A stretch of 41,936 nucleotides of DNA from Chara braunii (lineage: Eukaryota > Streptophyta > Charophyceae > Charales > Characeae), in the NCBI GenBank assembly GCA_003427395.1, contig BFEA01000015.1, forward strand, positions 4,660,941 through 4,702,876. Reading direction: 5' to 3'. Positions 1 through 10,216 of this stretch are shown piece after piece. How positions within the stretch are numbered: position 1 is the stretch's first letter; each line of letters opens with the position of its first letter. The position numbers and the translations under genes are program-made. Under the pieces are notes generated by a model, which saw only the letters and a program-made list of their open reading frames with translations, did no database searches and was not told the origin of the DNA.

Positions 1-872
1 TTGTCACAGCCCCTCGTTTGTTGTCCTCTTCTTTCTCTCTGCCTACGGTTTACCGGGCAGTTCTATTTGTGACGATATATATGCAGGGTCACCAGTCGGT
101 ACGTACAGGGATTCGGGGTCCCATTCGGGATCCGAACTCGACGGCGTTCAGCCCCCGCCAACAATTATTTCAGGGCGTAAAAATAAGATTTTTGTGAGTT
201 GATGTGAGATACATGCCTAAAAAATTTCAAGTTATTTTGCTCAGCCAAACAAAAATTAAAAATTGTCAAAGATGGCGGTGTCAAAACGTGCTCTCCCACT
301 CACTATTTTTTTTTTTTTCACTTCTTACTTTTCATTTTCACTTTATTGTGAGGCCTAAAAACTTTTATTATTTTTTGAATTTTTTTTAATGAGTTTTGCA
401 TTATGTGAAGTACAAATCAGTAAATTTTCAGAGCAATTGGATGTGCAAAAAAAAAAAGAAAAATCACCAAAGATGGCGGTGTCGAAAACGTGCTCGCTCA
501 CTAACTAATTTTAATACTCTTTTCATTTTTTATTATTTTTGTTATTAGTTTTATTTTCTGTATTTTATTTTTATTTTAAATCTGTTAAAGAATTTGGATA
601 TAATGTTCAGATAAATTTTAATTTTTTTCATAATTTGTTTTTTTTAATTTGTTATAATTGTTTTTTATTGTTTGGTTTTATTTTGTTTTGGTTCGTGTTT
701 GGCTTGAATGATCGAACGCATCCCCAAGCCCGTACGTTCGGTGTTCGGGTTCGAGCATTCGGCCCGTCCCGAACGCCGGTGACCATGTATATATCGTCAC
801 AAACAGAACTGCCCGGTAAACCGTAGGCAGAGAGAGAGAAGAGGACAACAAACGAGGGGCTGAACAGTCTGT
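1..872. mobile_element. Element with about 90-bp terminal inverted repeats
   Basis: Bases 1-95 reappear inverted at about 779-872: both carry CCCTCGTTTGTTGTCCTCTT, GCCTACGGTTTACCGGGCAG and TTTGTGACGATATATA, with few mismatches. Similarity continues weakly inward (GGTCACC, GTACG). The interior is AT-rich and has a direct duplication: AAAGATGGCGGTGTC with ACGTGCTC is found at 265-300 and 470-500. No protein is credible. The left end is cut by the window edge. Confidence 0.6.
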
Positions 873-1050
873 AGAGTTTTTCATCTGGTGTAGGTGAGTG
901 ATAGTCTACTTTGACTTTTGTCACACAGATACCTTGAGGCAGTGGTTGGTGCCCACCTCAGGGTATGAGTTGTCGGGCAGTTGTTGATGCTTAACCACAA
1001 CCGGGGTTAAGGTGGATTATCACTTACAGTGTAATCAGTTAGGGGATTCT

Positions 1051-1111
1051 GGAGACTGTTGAGGGTTCGACCTCCTGATGAGTCGGTGAAACTCCGACGA
1101 AAGAGTTTGCC
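1051..1111 (+). ncRNA. Hammerhead ribozyme motif, type III layout
   Basis: Stem I is GAGG (1061-1064), loop GTTCGA, CCTC (1071-1074). Core box CTGATGA is at 1075-1081. Stem II is GTCGG (1082-1086), loop TGAAACT, CCGAC (1094-1098). Core GAAA is at 1099-1102. Stem III pairs 1053-1059 with 1102-1108, having one G-G mismatch next to the core and one G-T wobble. Cleavage would follow U1060 (site GUU). Every universally required core base is present. The weak points are the short, imperfect stem III and GUU instead of the preferred GUC. It lies directly before a copy of the terminal repeat of the 1-872 element. Bases 873-1050 hold nothing else I recognise. Confidence 0.65.
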
Positions 1112-1206
1112 ACAATCCCTCGTTTGTTGTTCTCTTCTCCCTCTCTGCCTACGGTTTACCGGACAACTCTGTTTGACTATGTATATCGTAAAACAAAGTA
1201 TATATA
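1108..1206 (+). repeat. Third copy of the left-edge terminal repeat
   Basis: CCCTCGTTTGTTG, CTCTGCCTACGGTTTACCGG and TTTGACTATGTATAT repeat the terminal sequence of 1-95 in the same orientation, at an offset of about 1107 bases. It follows the ribozyme motif directly. Confidence 0.7.
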
Positions 1207-1365
1207 TGCTAGGCTACCAGAGTGCTCCGGGACCACTTGCTCGACCGAGCTAAAAAAAAAAAAAAAAATTATTTTATTTTCTATTTTAAATCTGGTAACG
1301 AATTTTGATGTGACCCTGAGGCAAAAGTTATTCAATTTATTTTTCTACATTTTTTTTTTTGGGGG
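1207..1365 (+). repeat. Dispersed repeat also present at 40991-41160
   Basis: CTAGGCTACCAGAGTG, CGGGACCACTT and, after an A-rich tract, GATGTGACCC with GAGGCAAAAGTT also occur near the right edge of the window in the same order and orientation. Confidence 0.65.
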
Positions 1366-1448
1366 GGGGAGACGTTTCCTGGCCCTTGCACGGCCGGACC
1401 CCTTGGAAAATAGGCTGACCCGGGTGGCCCGGCTGGTAGTCTAGTCTG

Positions 1449-1520
1449 TTTGACGATATATATATATATATAATTTATTATTATTATTATTATTATTTTC
1501 CTTTTTTTTTTTTTTTTTTT
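1449..1520. repeat. AT and ATT microsatellites with T20 run
   Basis: (TA)n, then (ATT)n, then CC and a run of about 20 T. On the minus strand this reads as poly(A) followed by a TAA-rich tail, which fits the 3' end of the SINE-like copy to its right. Confidence 0.75.
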
Positions 1521-2036
1521 CTCTCTCTCAATTCATAACTGGTTTCAACCATGTCACAGAACATATCTTTTTCATCTTGCACTACCTACCTACCACTACT
1601 CCTAAGGCTATACGGGAGACCCCTCCAAGCATAGCTATCTACCTCTCTTCCGTGAAGGGAGGTTACATCTCTCGGTGGAGGGAGGTGGTTGCATGTTTGC
1701 TTCTTGCCCTAGTGGTCTAGGGTGCAGGGTTGAGGACACCAGTGGGGGCCCGGCTAACACAAGGACCGAACGTTTGCCAGTAACTGCACCTGGCTTTTCA
1801 TCTTTCCCCACCCCTTTCCAGTAACAGCAGTGCTACAGTAGACGCTCTCCAACACTACACACACAACCCACTCACACTCGCACGCATGGCTGAAGACCCT
1901 ACTAATACCGACCTGAGGGATCCAGCTGACTCTCTCAGTTGATTGGCAGCAAGTGTACAGCTGGCAGCCTTGGGGGTTGAACACACTACCCGCTGAATGC
2001 CACTTGCGTGCCTAAGCAATTGAGCTAGGCCGCTGG
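1501..2036 (-). mobile_element. tRNA-derived SINE-like element
   Basis: Read on the minus strand from 2036, the head resembles a tRNA: A-box-like TAGCTCAATTGCTTAGGC (2027-2010) and B-box-like GTGTTCAACCC (1984-1974), inside a region (2036-1962) starting with GCGGCCTAGC and ending in GGCTGCC. A non-coding body of about 450 bases follows and ends in poly(A) plus a TAA-rich tail (1520-1470). These are the parts of a pol III-driven SINE. No target-site duplication was established. Confidence 0.5.
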
Positions 2037-2962
2037 ATAATAAACATATTTTCAAAGGGCATAACGAATATTTCTTCCCAAAGGCAAGACCGGGCCCCTT
2101 AGGAGGGCTATGTTCCCGGTGCCCCCGCGGTCGACAAATGTACTGGAGTGAGGCCCACAGTCCATTTTCATTTCACATTTTCATCCCTGCCAGGTTGGGG
2201 TGACAGATAGGCATCGTAAGGGGACCCACCAGCTGCCGTCCATAGGCCTCGCTCCACTGTACATTCGTTCTAAATGTACCGAAGTCCAAATACATTGTCA
2301 ATCTTCGATCACTGCGAATGTATCTGGCTCATTTCGAGTCCAGATGTATGAGTTCAGATACGTGTCGAGTGTTGAGCAGTATAGCAGGGTTAATAGCAGC
2401 CCGGCGCGGCGAGAGGTCACTTGGCCGGTTAGTTTCGTCATTTCATTTCATCTTCATGTCTGGCTATCAATCGCCAGCCGAGAAAAACAAAACAGTGGGC
2501 CCCTGTAATAAGCTACAGTAGGGCCTCACAGCGGGGCTCACCGAATGTGAACAAGACAAAAACTGTAGCGGGTGTATCTACCCACGTTCTGCGAGGGGAT
2601 ACGCTCTCAATTTCTTACATATTCCGGGTTCGGGAGTTGTGTGGGGGGGCCCGGCGACAGTGGGGGGGGGGGGGGGGGGGGGGGGATTGTTTTTTTTTTT
2701 TTTTTGTTTTGTTTTTTTGTTTTTTTGTTTTTTGAAGACTTTAGCCAGATGCGTCCGCCAAATTTTTGTTTGATTGTTTCGATTTCAAAAGGCAAAGCAG
2801 ACGGGGCACAATTCGACCCCCGGAGGACCCCGGCCTCAGAAATTTCGGCTTTTGCAATGAATGTTGGATTTCGAAAAAAAAATAAAAATAAAAAAAAAAT
2901 CGACCCCCGAAGCAGAACCTCTGGCAGCATTAGCCAGTTTCGCTTTTTACGGGACCAAGGGC
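2037..2962. other. Non-coding repeat-rich stretch
   Basis: No believable gene. It holds GGAGTGAGGCCCACAG (2146-2161), CCTCGCTCCACTGTAC (2247-2262) and GGGCCTCACAGCGGGGCTC (2521-2539), fragments of the TIR family mapped at 2963-3619, plus a run of 24 G (2662-2685) followed by T-rich sequence. Open frames here only read through homopolymers. Confidence 0.5.
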
Positions 2963-3083
2963 GGGCGTCGCCACACCAGTGTCGAAATGTGCAAAATGAG
3001 AACGAACTTCCCTGTAGAACATAGCCAGATGCATCCGCCAAATTTTTGCCTTTTTCACATTTCGAGAGTGGTGTGGCGAGGCC
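2963..3083. mobile_element. MITE-like element, family A, copy 1
   Basis: The left end GGGCGTCGCCACACCAGTGT pairs with the right end, whose complement reads GGGCCTCGCCACACCACTCT; both continue into CGAAATGTG. The 121-bp fold-back has no coding capacity, as expected for a miniature non-autonomous DNA transposon. Confidence 0.65.
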
Positions 3084-3322
3084 CCAAAAGGACCCCAAAA
3101 AACGTCAAATTTGGGAGGTGATCAAACTGGTAGATCGATGCTTACCCGGAGCAGGGGTGAATGGGGAAGTACCACTGCATGCAGACACAAAATCCTATTA
3201 TACCAAAAAAATATAAAAAAATAAAAAAATAAAAAAAATCCTATTATACAAGCAACTGGTTGAGGTTATGCTTGGTCAAAGAGTGAGAGAGGGGGGAGGG
3301 GAGCGGCGAGAGAACGGGGTAA

Positions 3323-3432
3323 GGGCCTCGTCGCACTACTCGCCATCCGCCAATTTTTTGATTGCATGTGGACATCATTTTGTCCAGATGCATTCGAAAT
3401 CTTGGCGGATGGCGAGTAGTGCAACTAGGGCC
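3323..3432. mobile_element. MITE-like element, family A, copy 2 (30-bp TIRs)
   Basis: The left arm GGGCCTCGTCGCACTACTCG with CCATCCGCCAA is repeated almost perfectly as the inverse complement at 3402-3432. The 110-bp element would form a long hairpin with a loop of about 50 bases. It is the clearest member of the family. Confidence 0.75.
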
Positions 3433-3497
3433 TAGTCAGGCTGACGCGGGCGAAATTTCGCTCCTCCGAGAATCGGGTCCCATTTGTCCTCGCTATC

Positions 3498-3619
3498 GGG
3501 CCTTGCTCCACTACTGTCCACATGCAGAAAAAACAAAAACTAGAACGGTGCATCTTTACATGTACTAGCGGAAGATTCATTCTCGTTTTGCACGTTTGGC
3601 GAGTAGTGCAGTGAGGCCC
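3498..3619. mobile_element. MITE-like element, family A, copy 3
   Basis: The ends GGGCCTTGCTCCACTACT and (complement) GGGCCTCACTGCACTACT are inverted copies. Internally it shares GCGGAAGATTCATT and CTCGTTTTGCA with copy 4 at 12312-12433. Confidence 0.65.
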
Positions 3620-4460
3620 ATCGACAATTCGGGCAATTCGTGGCTAGCGCAGCCCGCCCGCGTTCGGTCTCTTGCGCACCGCGCACGCACACCGCGCGCG
3701 CGCTTGTCAACATCCCCTGCGGGCAATTGCAAAATTGCGATTGCAAAAACAAAATAAAAAATAAAATAAAAAATTAAAAAAAATTGCGATTGCAAGAGCG
3801 GGGTCGGCTTTTTGCCGTTCCGCCTTTCCGTTTGCACAATTGCGCGGGGCGGTGCGATTGTTGTCTTTCATGTGAAAAAGAAGGAAGGGAAGGGCGCCTG
3901 CGTTTCGCGTAGCGGCACGAGCGACTAGCGGGAGCCGCAGAGTGGCAAGGTCCACGTGTGTGTGGTGGTGGGTACCGGTAGAGAGGGGCAGGAGGAGAAA
4001 GTAGGTAGCTGGCAGCGGGAGTGTTGTCTAGGTGGAGGAAGAAGAGTTATTACGCGGGGGATGCCGGTAGACTGAGATATGCGGTTTTTTGGTTTTGGTC
4101 GAATCGCGGGGGTTTAACTGTTATTATTGGAAAAAAAAAGCGGGAAAAGAGGAGAATGATCGTTTTGGCGGGCATGCTGTGTGTGGCAAGAAGAAGATGT
4201 TGTACCTAAGCGCCGACATAGCCGAGAGGGAGGGTATGTTACACTTGATGATGTTTCCTATAAGAAAGTGGAATCAGGAGGAGGGAACAGCAGATGAGCT
4301 CCGGTTCTTCCAGCCGCAACATTCCTCAGCCAGAGTCTAAGAAAGGTGTTTTCACCACCTTTCCCTTTCCTCTCTCTGTGGTCCTAATCACATCACATCT
4401 CCTCTCCTCTCGTCCAGCAAGAACCTACGGTAGGAGTAGGCTGAGTAGCCATCTTAGCTT
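3620..4460. other. GC-rich CpG-dense stretch, no gene seen
   Basis: 3640-3720 is dense in CG dinucleotides. A/T-rich filler is flanked by two copies of AAATTGCGATTGCAA (3731 and 3780 areas). Short frames at 4021-4340 have no recognisable protein. Nothing supports a gene. Confidence 0.4.
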
Positions 4461-4465
4461 TAACC

Positions 4466-4564
4466 CTCCTTGGAAAAATTGGCACCCTCCTTCCATTCAT
4501 TCTGTCGATTAGGGACTAGTCTAAAATTTCACTCCCCTTGGAAAAATTGGCACCCTCCTTCCTT
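4466..4564 (+). repeat. Direct repeat of about 28 bp
   Basis: CCTTGGAAAAATTGGCACCC followed by TCCTTCC occurs near 4468 and again near 4537, separated by unrelated sequence. Confidence 0.75.
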
Positions 4565-5550
4565 CCGGTCGAGAGTCTGCCACACGGCCGCGTGCTCTCA
4601 TGTTCTGTTTCTCTCCTTCCCGTCGTTGCTGTCGTTCCCCTCATCCCGCTATCTTGGTATTGACGATTGGGAGAGACAGATTTGGAGGCGGAAGCGCGCA
4701 CACTTCGTGTACGCACGTGCGCGTAGCTTCCCAGCGAGAAGTCGTGTTCTTTTCCGGGTATTCGTCGTTTATCCTTGCCCCGGCTTTTTGTGTGCCTTGT
4801 CTTTGCAAGCTAAGGTTGCAGGACGCCCGTCTTCGAGCGCCCCCGTGCGCTCATTGATGTCCGTTTGAGGGAGTGTGAGTGTGTGCCATTGTGTGCTTAA
4901 TTGGCTGTGTGCGATTTGTGTGCGCGCTATTCACAGGCTGCACTGATGAGAGCAGAGCCAGCAGCGCGTGTCGTAGTAGATGTTCTTTGCCGATCTCTTT
5001 GCCACGTGTCTGGGCCCGCCTTCTGCTGCCGGTGGTTTTGTCCAGCCCGGTGCTCTCTTCCTTCTATTGCTTCTTGTTTCCCCCTCTGTGTGTTTTCTTC
5101 GTCTCTCTCTTGCTCTCTGTCTATCCCGATGCGTATGGAGTGGGATTGACCAACGCAATTTGTGAGCAAGCAAAACGCCACGGTCGCAGATTCTCCTCCC
5201 TTGTCGTTTTTTCCCTCCTCCTCTTAGACATAGCAAGCGCGTTGTAGTTAGTCGGCCTCGTTGCGCCACCCTCACCAAATTTTTAAAATGGCGTGTATCT
5301 AGAAAACACACAGAGGAGGCCACCCGCATATGTTTTCTTCGTCTCTCTCTCTTTCATCGCGTTATGATTGAAAATGGCGTTATGACCTTTCTAGAAAGTG
5401 GAGAGAGGTCACTCGCATATGTTTTGCCTTTTTGACAGTTTGAGAGTGTGGTAGAGCGCGGCCCAGTCTCGGTATCAATCGTGACTCGTCGCTCTCAGAT
5501 TCCTCTGTCCCTAGCGGAGTTTTCTCTCGAGGATTTGTTATCTACTCGTC
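4565..5550. other. Pyrimidine-rich region, no gene seen
   Basis: CT-rich sequence whose overlapping open frames on both strands are composition artefacts. Near 5270-5430 two degenerate direct repeats share AAAATGGCGT and C(A/C)C(C/T)CGCATATGTTTT. TCTTTCATCGCGTTATGATT at 5350 recurs near 6050. Confidence 0.4.
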
Positions 5551-5559
5551 TATAAATAG
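5551..5559 (+). promoter_or_regulatory. TATA-box-like sequence
   Basis: TATAAATAG matches the plant TATA consensus. It is 3.8 kb upstream of the KEG start, so linking it to KEG would need a long leader or a 5' UTR intron. No transcript evidence is available. Confidence 0.2.
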
Positions 5560-6407
5560 AGAATCCCAATATTCCACTCATGTCCCTCAGAAATCGTAGT
5601 AGGTGTAATGGAACGTATTATAAAACCCCTTTGCCCTGCCCTTGTGGTCAAATTAGGTGTCTCAGAATTACCCGGGCTACATGCACTTTCGTTGTCCCGT
5701 TTTTTCCGAGCCGATCTGTGTTTTCCACCATAGCTTAGGTCACTGATTAGCCACTACAGTAGTAGCGGATGGTTTTTTTTTCCTCTCCTCATTTATTTTC
5801 CCTGTGTGCTAACGTTCATTTCCCTCTACACCGACGGCGTTCCCTCCTTTTCCTCCTCGACGGTGTAATTAGCTGCTCTCTCCCTGCGAGCACTGGAGGA
5901 CGGTTGGGGCTGCCTCTCTCACCATGACTTCTTCTCAAGAAAATTCAGTGAAATAGCGAATAGGAAGGGGATATCGTGGCGTTTTCCCTCTTTGTCTCCG
6001 CTCTCTCCCTCTCTGTCTTTCTCTCTCTTTCTTTCTCTCTCTCTCTCTCTCTTTCATCGCGTTATGATTCTCAATCTATGTCGACTGTGATACGCGAACG
6101 AGGTCAGCGCCGTCGTTACGCGTGCGCTTGATTTCTTATCATGTCTCTTCTCTCCGCACTCTGCACAGGTTTTCCTTTACTTCGTGTGCGTTTTTTGCCC
6201 TCCATCAGGTCTTCAGGTTACACTCGATCTGTGTGAAGCCTTCACGTTGACGAGTTCCTTGGACGACTCTCTTTCACTTACTCCCCCCCCCTCGCACATA
6301 CCCCTTCCGCGTCGAGGGGAGCCACTGACGTTGGGTCTCTTTCATATTCCACTCTCCTGCGGCCTTTAGCGCGCACCACGTTGACGTTATTGTCTCATTT
6401 GTGCTTT

Positions 6408-6417
<10 letters not shown>

Positions 6418-6469
<52 letters not shown>
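6418..6469 (+). repeat. Uninterrupted run of 52 G
   Basis: Thirteen T are followed by 52 G. Such tracts are unstable in replication and sequencing and could form G-quadruplexes; the exact length may be an assembly product. Confidence 0.9.
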
Positions 6470-6470
<1 letters not shown>

Positions 6471-8455
6471 GGCCGCCAGTGGTGCGAATGAGCGACATTC
6501 CATCAACGCATCAATCAAGTCCCTGGTGAATGCGAGACAAAAGTATCACTTCGTTGATTATGTATTAGCAGATCACTGTCGGTCTATCCATTACATCCAC
6601 GACGTATGTCATCATGAGACTCATCTTTTCCGTCAGATCGAGATAAGGAGGCACTTTCCTTTTTTTTTTCTTGTCTCTCTTTCTTTCTCTCTCTCTCTCT
6701 CTGTCTCTCTCTGTCTCTCTCTGTCTCTGTCTCTCTCTGTCTCTGTCTGTCTGTCTGGTTGTCTCTCTTGCCTGCCCTTCTGCTTCTCTCTCTGTGTTCA
6801 GGGATACGATTTCGAAGACGGCACTGGAACCCCAGCACAGTGTCTTCATCCTTCCTCTCCATTGGAAGTGTCGCCCCCTTCTCGTTACCATCCCCCTGCT
6901 CCCACTGTCTTCCTACGTAGAAAGAAGGGACACTGCTCCCTCCCTCACTCCCTCCCTTTCTCTCTGTGTGGCCCTTCAAGAACCATTGACACTCGCTAGT
7001 GCTGTCTTGAACAGCATGCTTACCCCACCGACGTATATTTGTTAATTGTTGTATCACCATTAGTCTCTTCCTTTTATCTCCCATTCAGAGCGGCTTTTGC
7101 AAGTTGTTTTCTTCTCTCGCAAATCACTTTTCGATGGTGTGGCGGTTTAGACAACGTCAAGGGATTATTGATATATCTGGAGAAAAAGACAGCTCAATCG
7201 GACAATTTTCTTTCTTTTCTATCATTTGGGCTCATTGTCATCATTATCATCATTAGCAATCATTAGCGATCATTATCAATCATTATCATGATTATCATCA
7301 TCGATATCACCACCACCAGTATCACGATCACCACTGACTTGCGCACATTCCCCCCGGTTTCTGTCTCTGGTGCCATTCATTGATTCATGCCAAAATTCAC
7401 TTTTCATCTGCCAAAATTCGTTTGAAATCGCCACCTCCTGATCGCTCTTTGAAGATCACATACTTTAAATTGAGGGGGAAGAGAAAGAGGAAGGAGAGCA
7501 GGGGATAGGGAGAGCGAAGAAGAACAAATAGAGGGAGAGGAGGAAGGAGAGGAGGGAGGAGGGAAGAGGGAGAAGAGGACGAGACGGGAAGGACGAGGAG
7601 GGAATCAGAGGATATACGAAGAGGAGAGAATAGGGAGTGGAGGGAGAGGGAGGCGAGGAGCACGAAGAAGAGAGAGAAGAGGGTGAGGACGGAGAAACAC
7701 GAAGAAAGGGAAGGAGCTCGCGATGACTGGATATCAACGATAGCATCACTGCGGCTGTAGGCGGCATCCTCGTGGCAATCTCGTTCTGCGTTGATCTCTC
7801 ACCCCTAGGCGCTCTCGTCTCTATACCGGAACACTGGCTTTCGTTTACCTGACACATACCCATATATATCGTCACACAGTGTATGTATACATGTATACAT
7901 AGAGCGCCGCGAGATCTTACGCCACGCCCTTGTTGAATTAAGCATGACTGCTGTAATTGTATTCGAGTCCCTTTTTTTTGGTTTTCTTTAATATAAGTTA
8001 ACCTCAGATTAGTGCAATCTATCCAGATCAAGCCAAGCTACTAGGGTAGGTTAGTACATTTGAACTCAGTCCATCTATCTCTAGGTAGAGGCAAGAGCTA
8101 GAGTACAGTAGGTTAATATATTTGCGCCGAATAGTGGTCAATTTGTTGCTAGGCACGAGTACTTCCTGTGCTCTCTCTGCTCCGGTTCACATCTCTTCAC
8201 TGCTACCTGTCCTCTTCTCTGTAGAAAGTCAAGCTTGTTGTCGTTGCCTCCGCAGTATCGTCCTCCTCCCCTTACCCTCCCTACTCTGTTTTCACATCAC
8301 GTCCTATCTTCTCTACTTGCTCTGTTTGGATTTGTTCAACAGTCTCACGCTTGCCGATCCGCCGGTCCACTTCACTTTTCTGAGGCTGAACGACACCCTC
8401 TAGGAGGCTTTGGGTCATCCTCCGTTTTGTGTGGCTCCGTGCACGAGGGGGAGAG

Positions 8456-8458
<3 letters not shown>

Positions 8459-8507
<49 letters not shown>
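8459..8507 (+). repeat. GA microsatellite
   Basis: About 24 uninterrupted GA units within a purine-rich stretch. Confidence 0.95.
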
Positions 8508-8508
<1 letters not shown>

Positions 8509-8789
8509 GGCAGACCTGTAGTCTGTTGTTTTGTAAAAAAGAGGCCGAGACGTAACGGTGCGAAAGGAGGGAGAGGGAGGGGAGGGCGGCAGTGAGGAGG
8601 AGAGGTGTTAGTGGGGGAAAAGTGCCGCACTTCGTGTTTTTCGGCTCAAAACGCTGAAGGAAAGAAGGAGAGAGCGGGCGTGGGTGAGTGGGTGGGAAGG
8701 GGTTTGGACGAGGAGGAGCGAGTTGAGTAGTGGGACCGTCCAAGAAGACGATGAAAATGGGGAGTGAAGGACATGTGTAAGGGGAGGCA

Positions 8790-9385
8790 GAGGAGAGACC
8801 ACGGTACAGGCGCAAGAGAGTCAGCAGAGGAGTGCGGAGTCCTTTTTCGCTTCTTTAGTGGTACTTTGAAAAGCAATAGAAAGAACGAGGAAGGGAGGGG
8901 CATGTCGAGGAGGGAAAAAGAGAGTAATGGACGACTTAGGGGAGACGGGGAGAAGCGGGGAAGATAAGGGGAAGTAAGTGAGGAAGGCAGTAACCAGTAC
9001 ATACCCAGTCGGGGTACCACCACGTCAGCACTGACTGTACCTTATTAATAGAAAGAAACGCGAAGCGAAGAACATGTCGAGGAAGGAGAATAGAGGGTAA
9101 GAGCCGGGAAAAGGAGGGAAGTAATCCGTACATACCCAGTCGGTGTGTGTATTTTGTCACCACTGATCGGTACCTTGGGCAATCGAAGAAACGAGGGAGG
9201 GAGGAAGGGGCATGTAGCTGGGGGAGAATAGAGAGTAACGGACCGACAAAGGAGAGAGGGAGAAGAGGGAGAGAGAAGAGGGGAAAGCGAGGGCGAAAGA
9301 GGGTGAAGGGAGGGAGACAGAGGGGGAAGGGGGAAGGGAGGAGGTAATTAGTACATACCCAGTCGGTGTACCTGGTCACCACTGC
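8790..9385 (+). repeat. Degenerate tandem repeat directly upstream of KEG
   Basis: GTACATACCCAGTCGG occurs at 8997, 9128 and 9351. Each copy is followed by a GGTACC/GTCACCACTG segment. Between copies a purine-rich block repeats CAATAGAAAGAA or CAATCGAAGAAA, GGGGCATGT and GAGAGTAA. Units are about 130-220 bases and one partial unit begins before 8990. The last copy runs to about 9383, a few bases before the ATG. The array therefore forms the proximal leader or promoter. Confidence 0.75.
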
Positions 9386-9389
9386 GACC

Positions 9390-10216
9390 ATGAAGCTGCC
9401 TACGTGTTCCGTTTGTCAGATGACGTACAATGAAGACGATCGCGCTCCGATGATGCTGACCTGCGGACACAGTTTTTGCAAAGAGTGTTTAGCACATCTC
9501 TTCGCGGAATCGAGCGATCATACGCTGCCATGTCCTCGATGTCGTCAGATCTCGAAGGTGGGGAACAGTGTGGAAGCGCTAAGGAAGAACTTTGGGATGT
9601 TGTCGTTGATACGGCAGAGGGCGTCGGGAGGGTGTGGGCTGGAAGAGGAGGAATCGGATAGTGAAGAGGAACTGATGATGATGGAAGCGATGGGGAGCGG
9701 TGGAGGAGGTGGGAGAGGATATACGAGCAGCAGCAGCGGGAGCAGGTTCCCTTCGTCGATCGGCGGAAGCGGGGGAACTGGGGCCGGGATGGTAGGGGGA
9801 GGGGGGGTATCGCGGGGGACGACACCGTTGCTACAAAGTCCGGCCTGGTCTCCGGTGTGCAATGGAAGCTTCTTGGAAGTATCGGCGCATAATCTGCGTT
9901 TCATCAAAATGATCGGCTCCTCTGCTTCGCGTCCGGGACAGGAAGTGTGGGTGGCTTTGCTGACGGGAAATGGGGGCTGCAGGCACAAGGTGGCGGTGAA
10001 GAAAATGGATATGCCAGCAGGAGTGAACATTGAATGGATCACTCAGAGGGTGGACAATCTGAGAAGAGCGACGATGTGGTGTCAGAATGTGTGCACGTTG
10101 TACGGGGTTTGCGAGAAGGACGGCAAATTGTGCATAGTCATGGAAAAACACGTGGCGTCCGTACAGATGGTAATGCGAATGGGAGAAGGAAGACTGACCG
10201 TTGAGCAAATCCTCAG
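9390..10216 (+). CDS. KEG: KEG exon 1: RING finger, linker and kinase N-lobe
   Basis: Codes for residues 1-276 (last codon split AG|G). The RING-HC zinc ligands are all present: C6, C9, C25, H27, C30, C33, C48, C51, the C3HC4 pattern that binds an E2 enzyme. After it come an acidic stretch (85-94) and a Gly/Ser-rich linker (102-146) that looks longer and more glycine-rich than I recall for land-plant KEG. The kinase N-lobe begins near residue 165 and has the VAVK lysine at K204. The usual glycine-rich loop is poorly kept. The exon ends in the sequence VEQILR just before donor GTGAGA at 10217. At 827 bases this is by far the largest exon. Confidence 0.93.

Larger units (their letters stand above)
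5560..8790. other. Upstream non-coding region with simple repeats
   Basis: No gene recognised. Contents: CT microsatellite (6000-6055), G52 run (6418-6469), CT/CTGT microsatellite (6670-6790), an ATC-rich tract (7233-7335), purine-rich stretch (7470-7720) and GA microsatellite (8459-8507). ATATATCGTCACA (7864-7876) is a lone copy of the motif from the left-edge repeat. Part of this may be KEG promoter or leader, which sequence alone cannot show. Confidence 0.45.

Noticed and set aside
2607-3098. 163-codon minus-strand frame
   Set aside because: Reads through poly-G/C and poly-T/A runs and two MITE ends.
4942-4975. CTGATGAGAGCAG considered as another hammerhead core
   Set aside because: No GAAA partner or stem II follows.
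4470-5329. Several overlapping frames on both strands upstream of KEG
   Set aside because: Cys/Ser/Leu-rich or Arg/Glu-rich shadows of a pyrimidine-rich region; no start context or domain.
9366-9389. Upstream extension of the KEG frame
   Set aside because: The in-frame codon at 9366 is GTG, not ATG. The family start (Met-Lys-x-Pro before the first RING cysteine) fits 9390.
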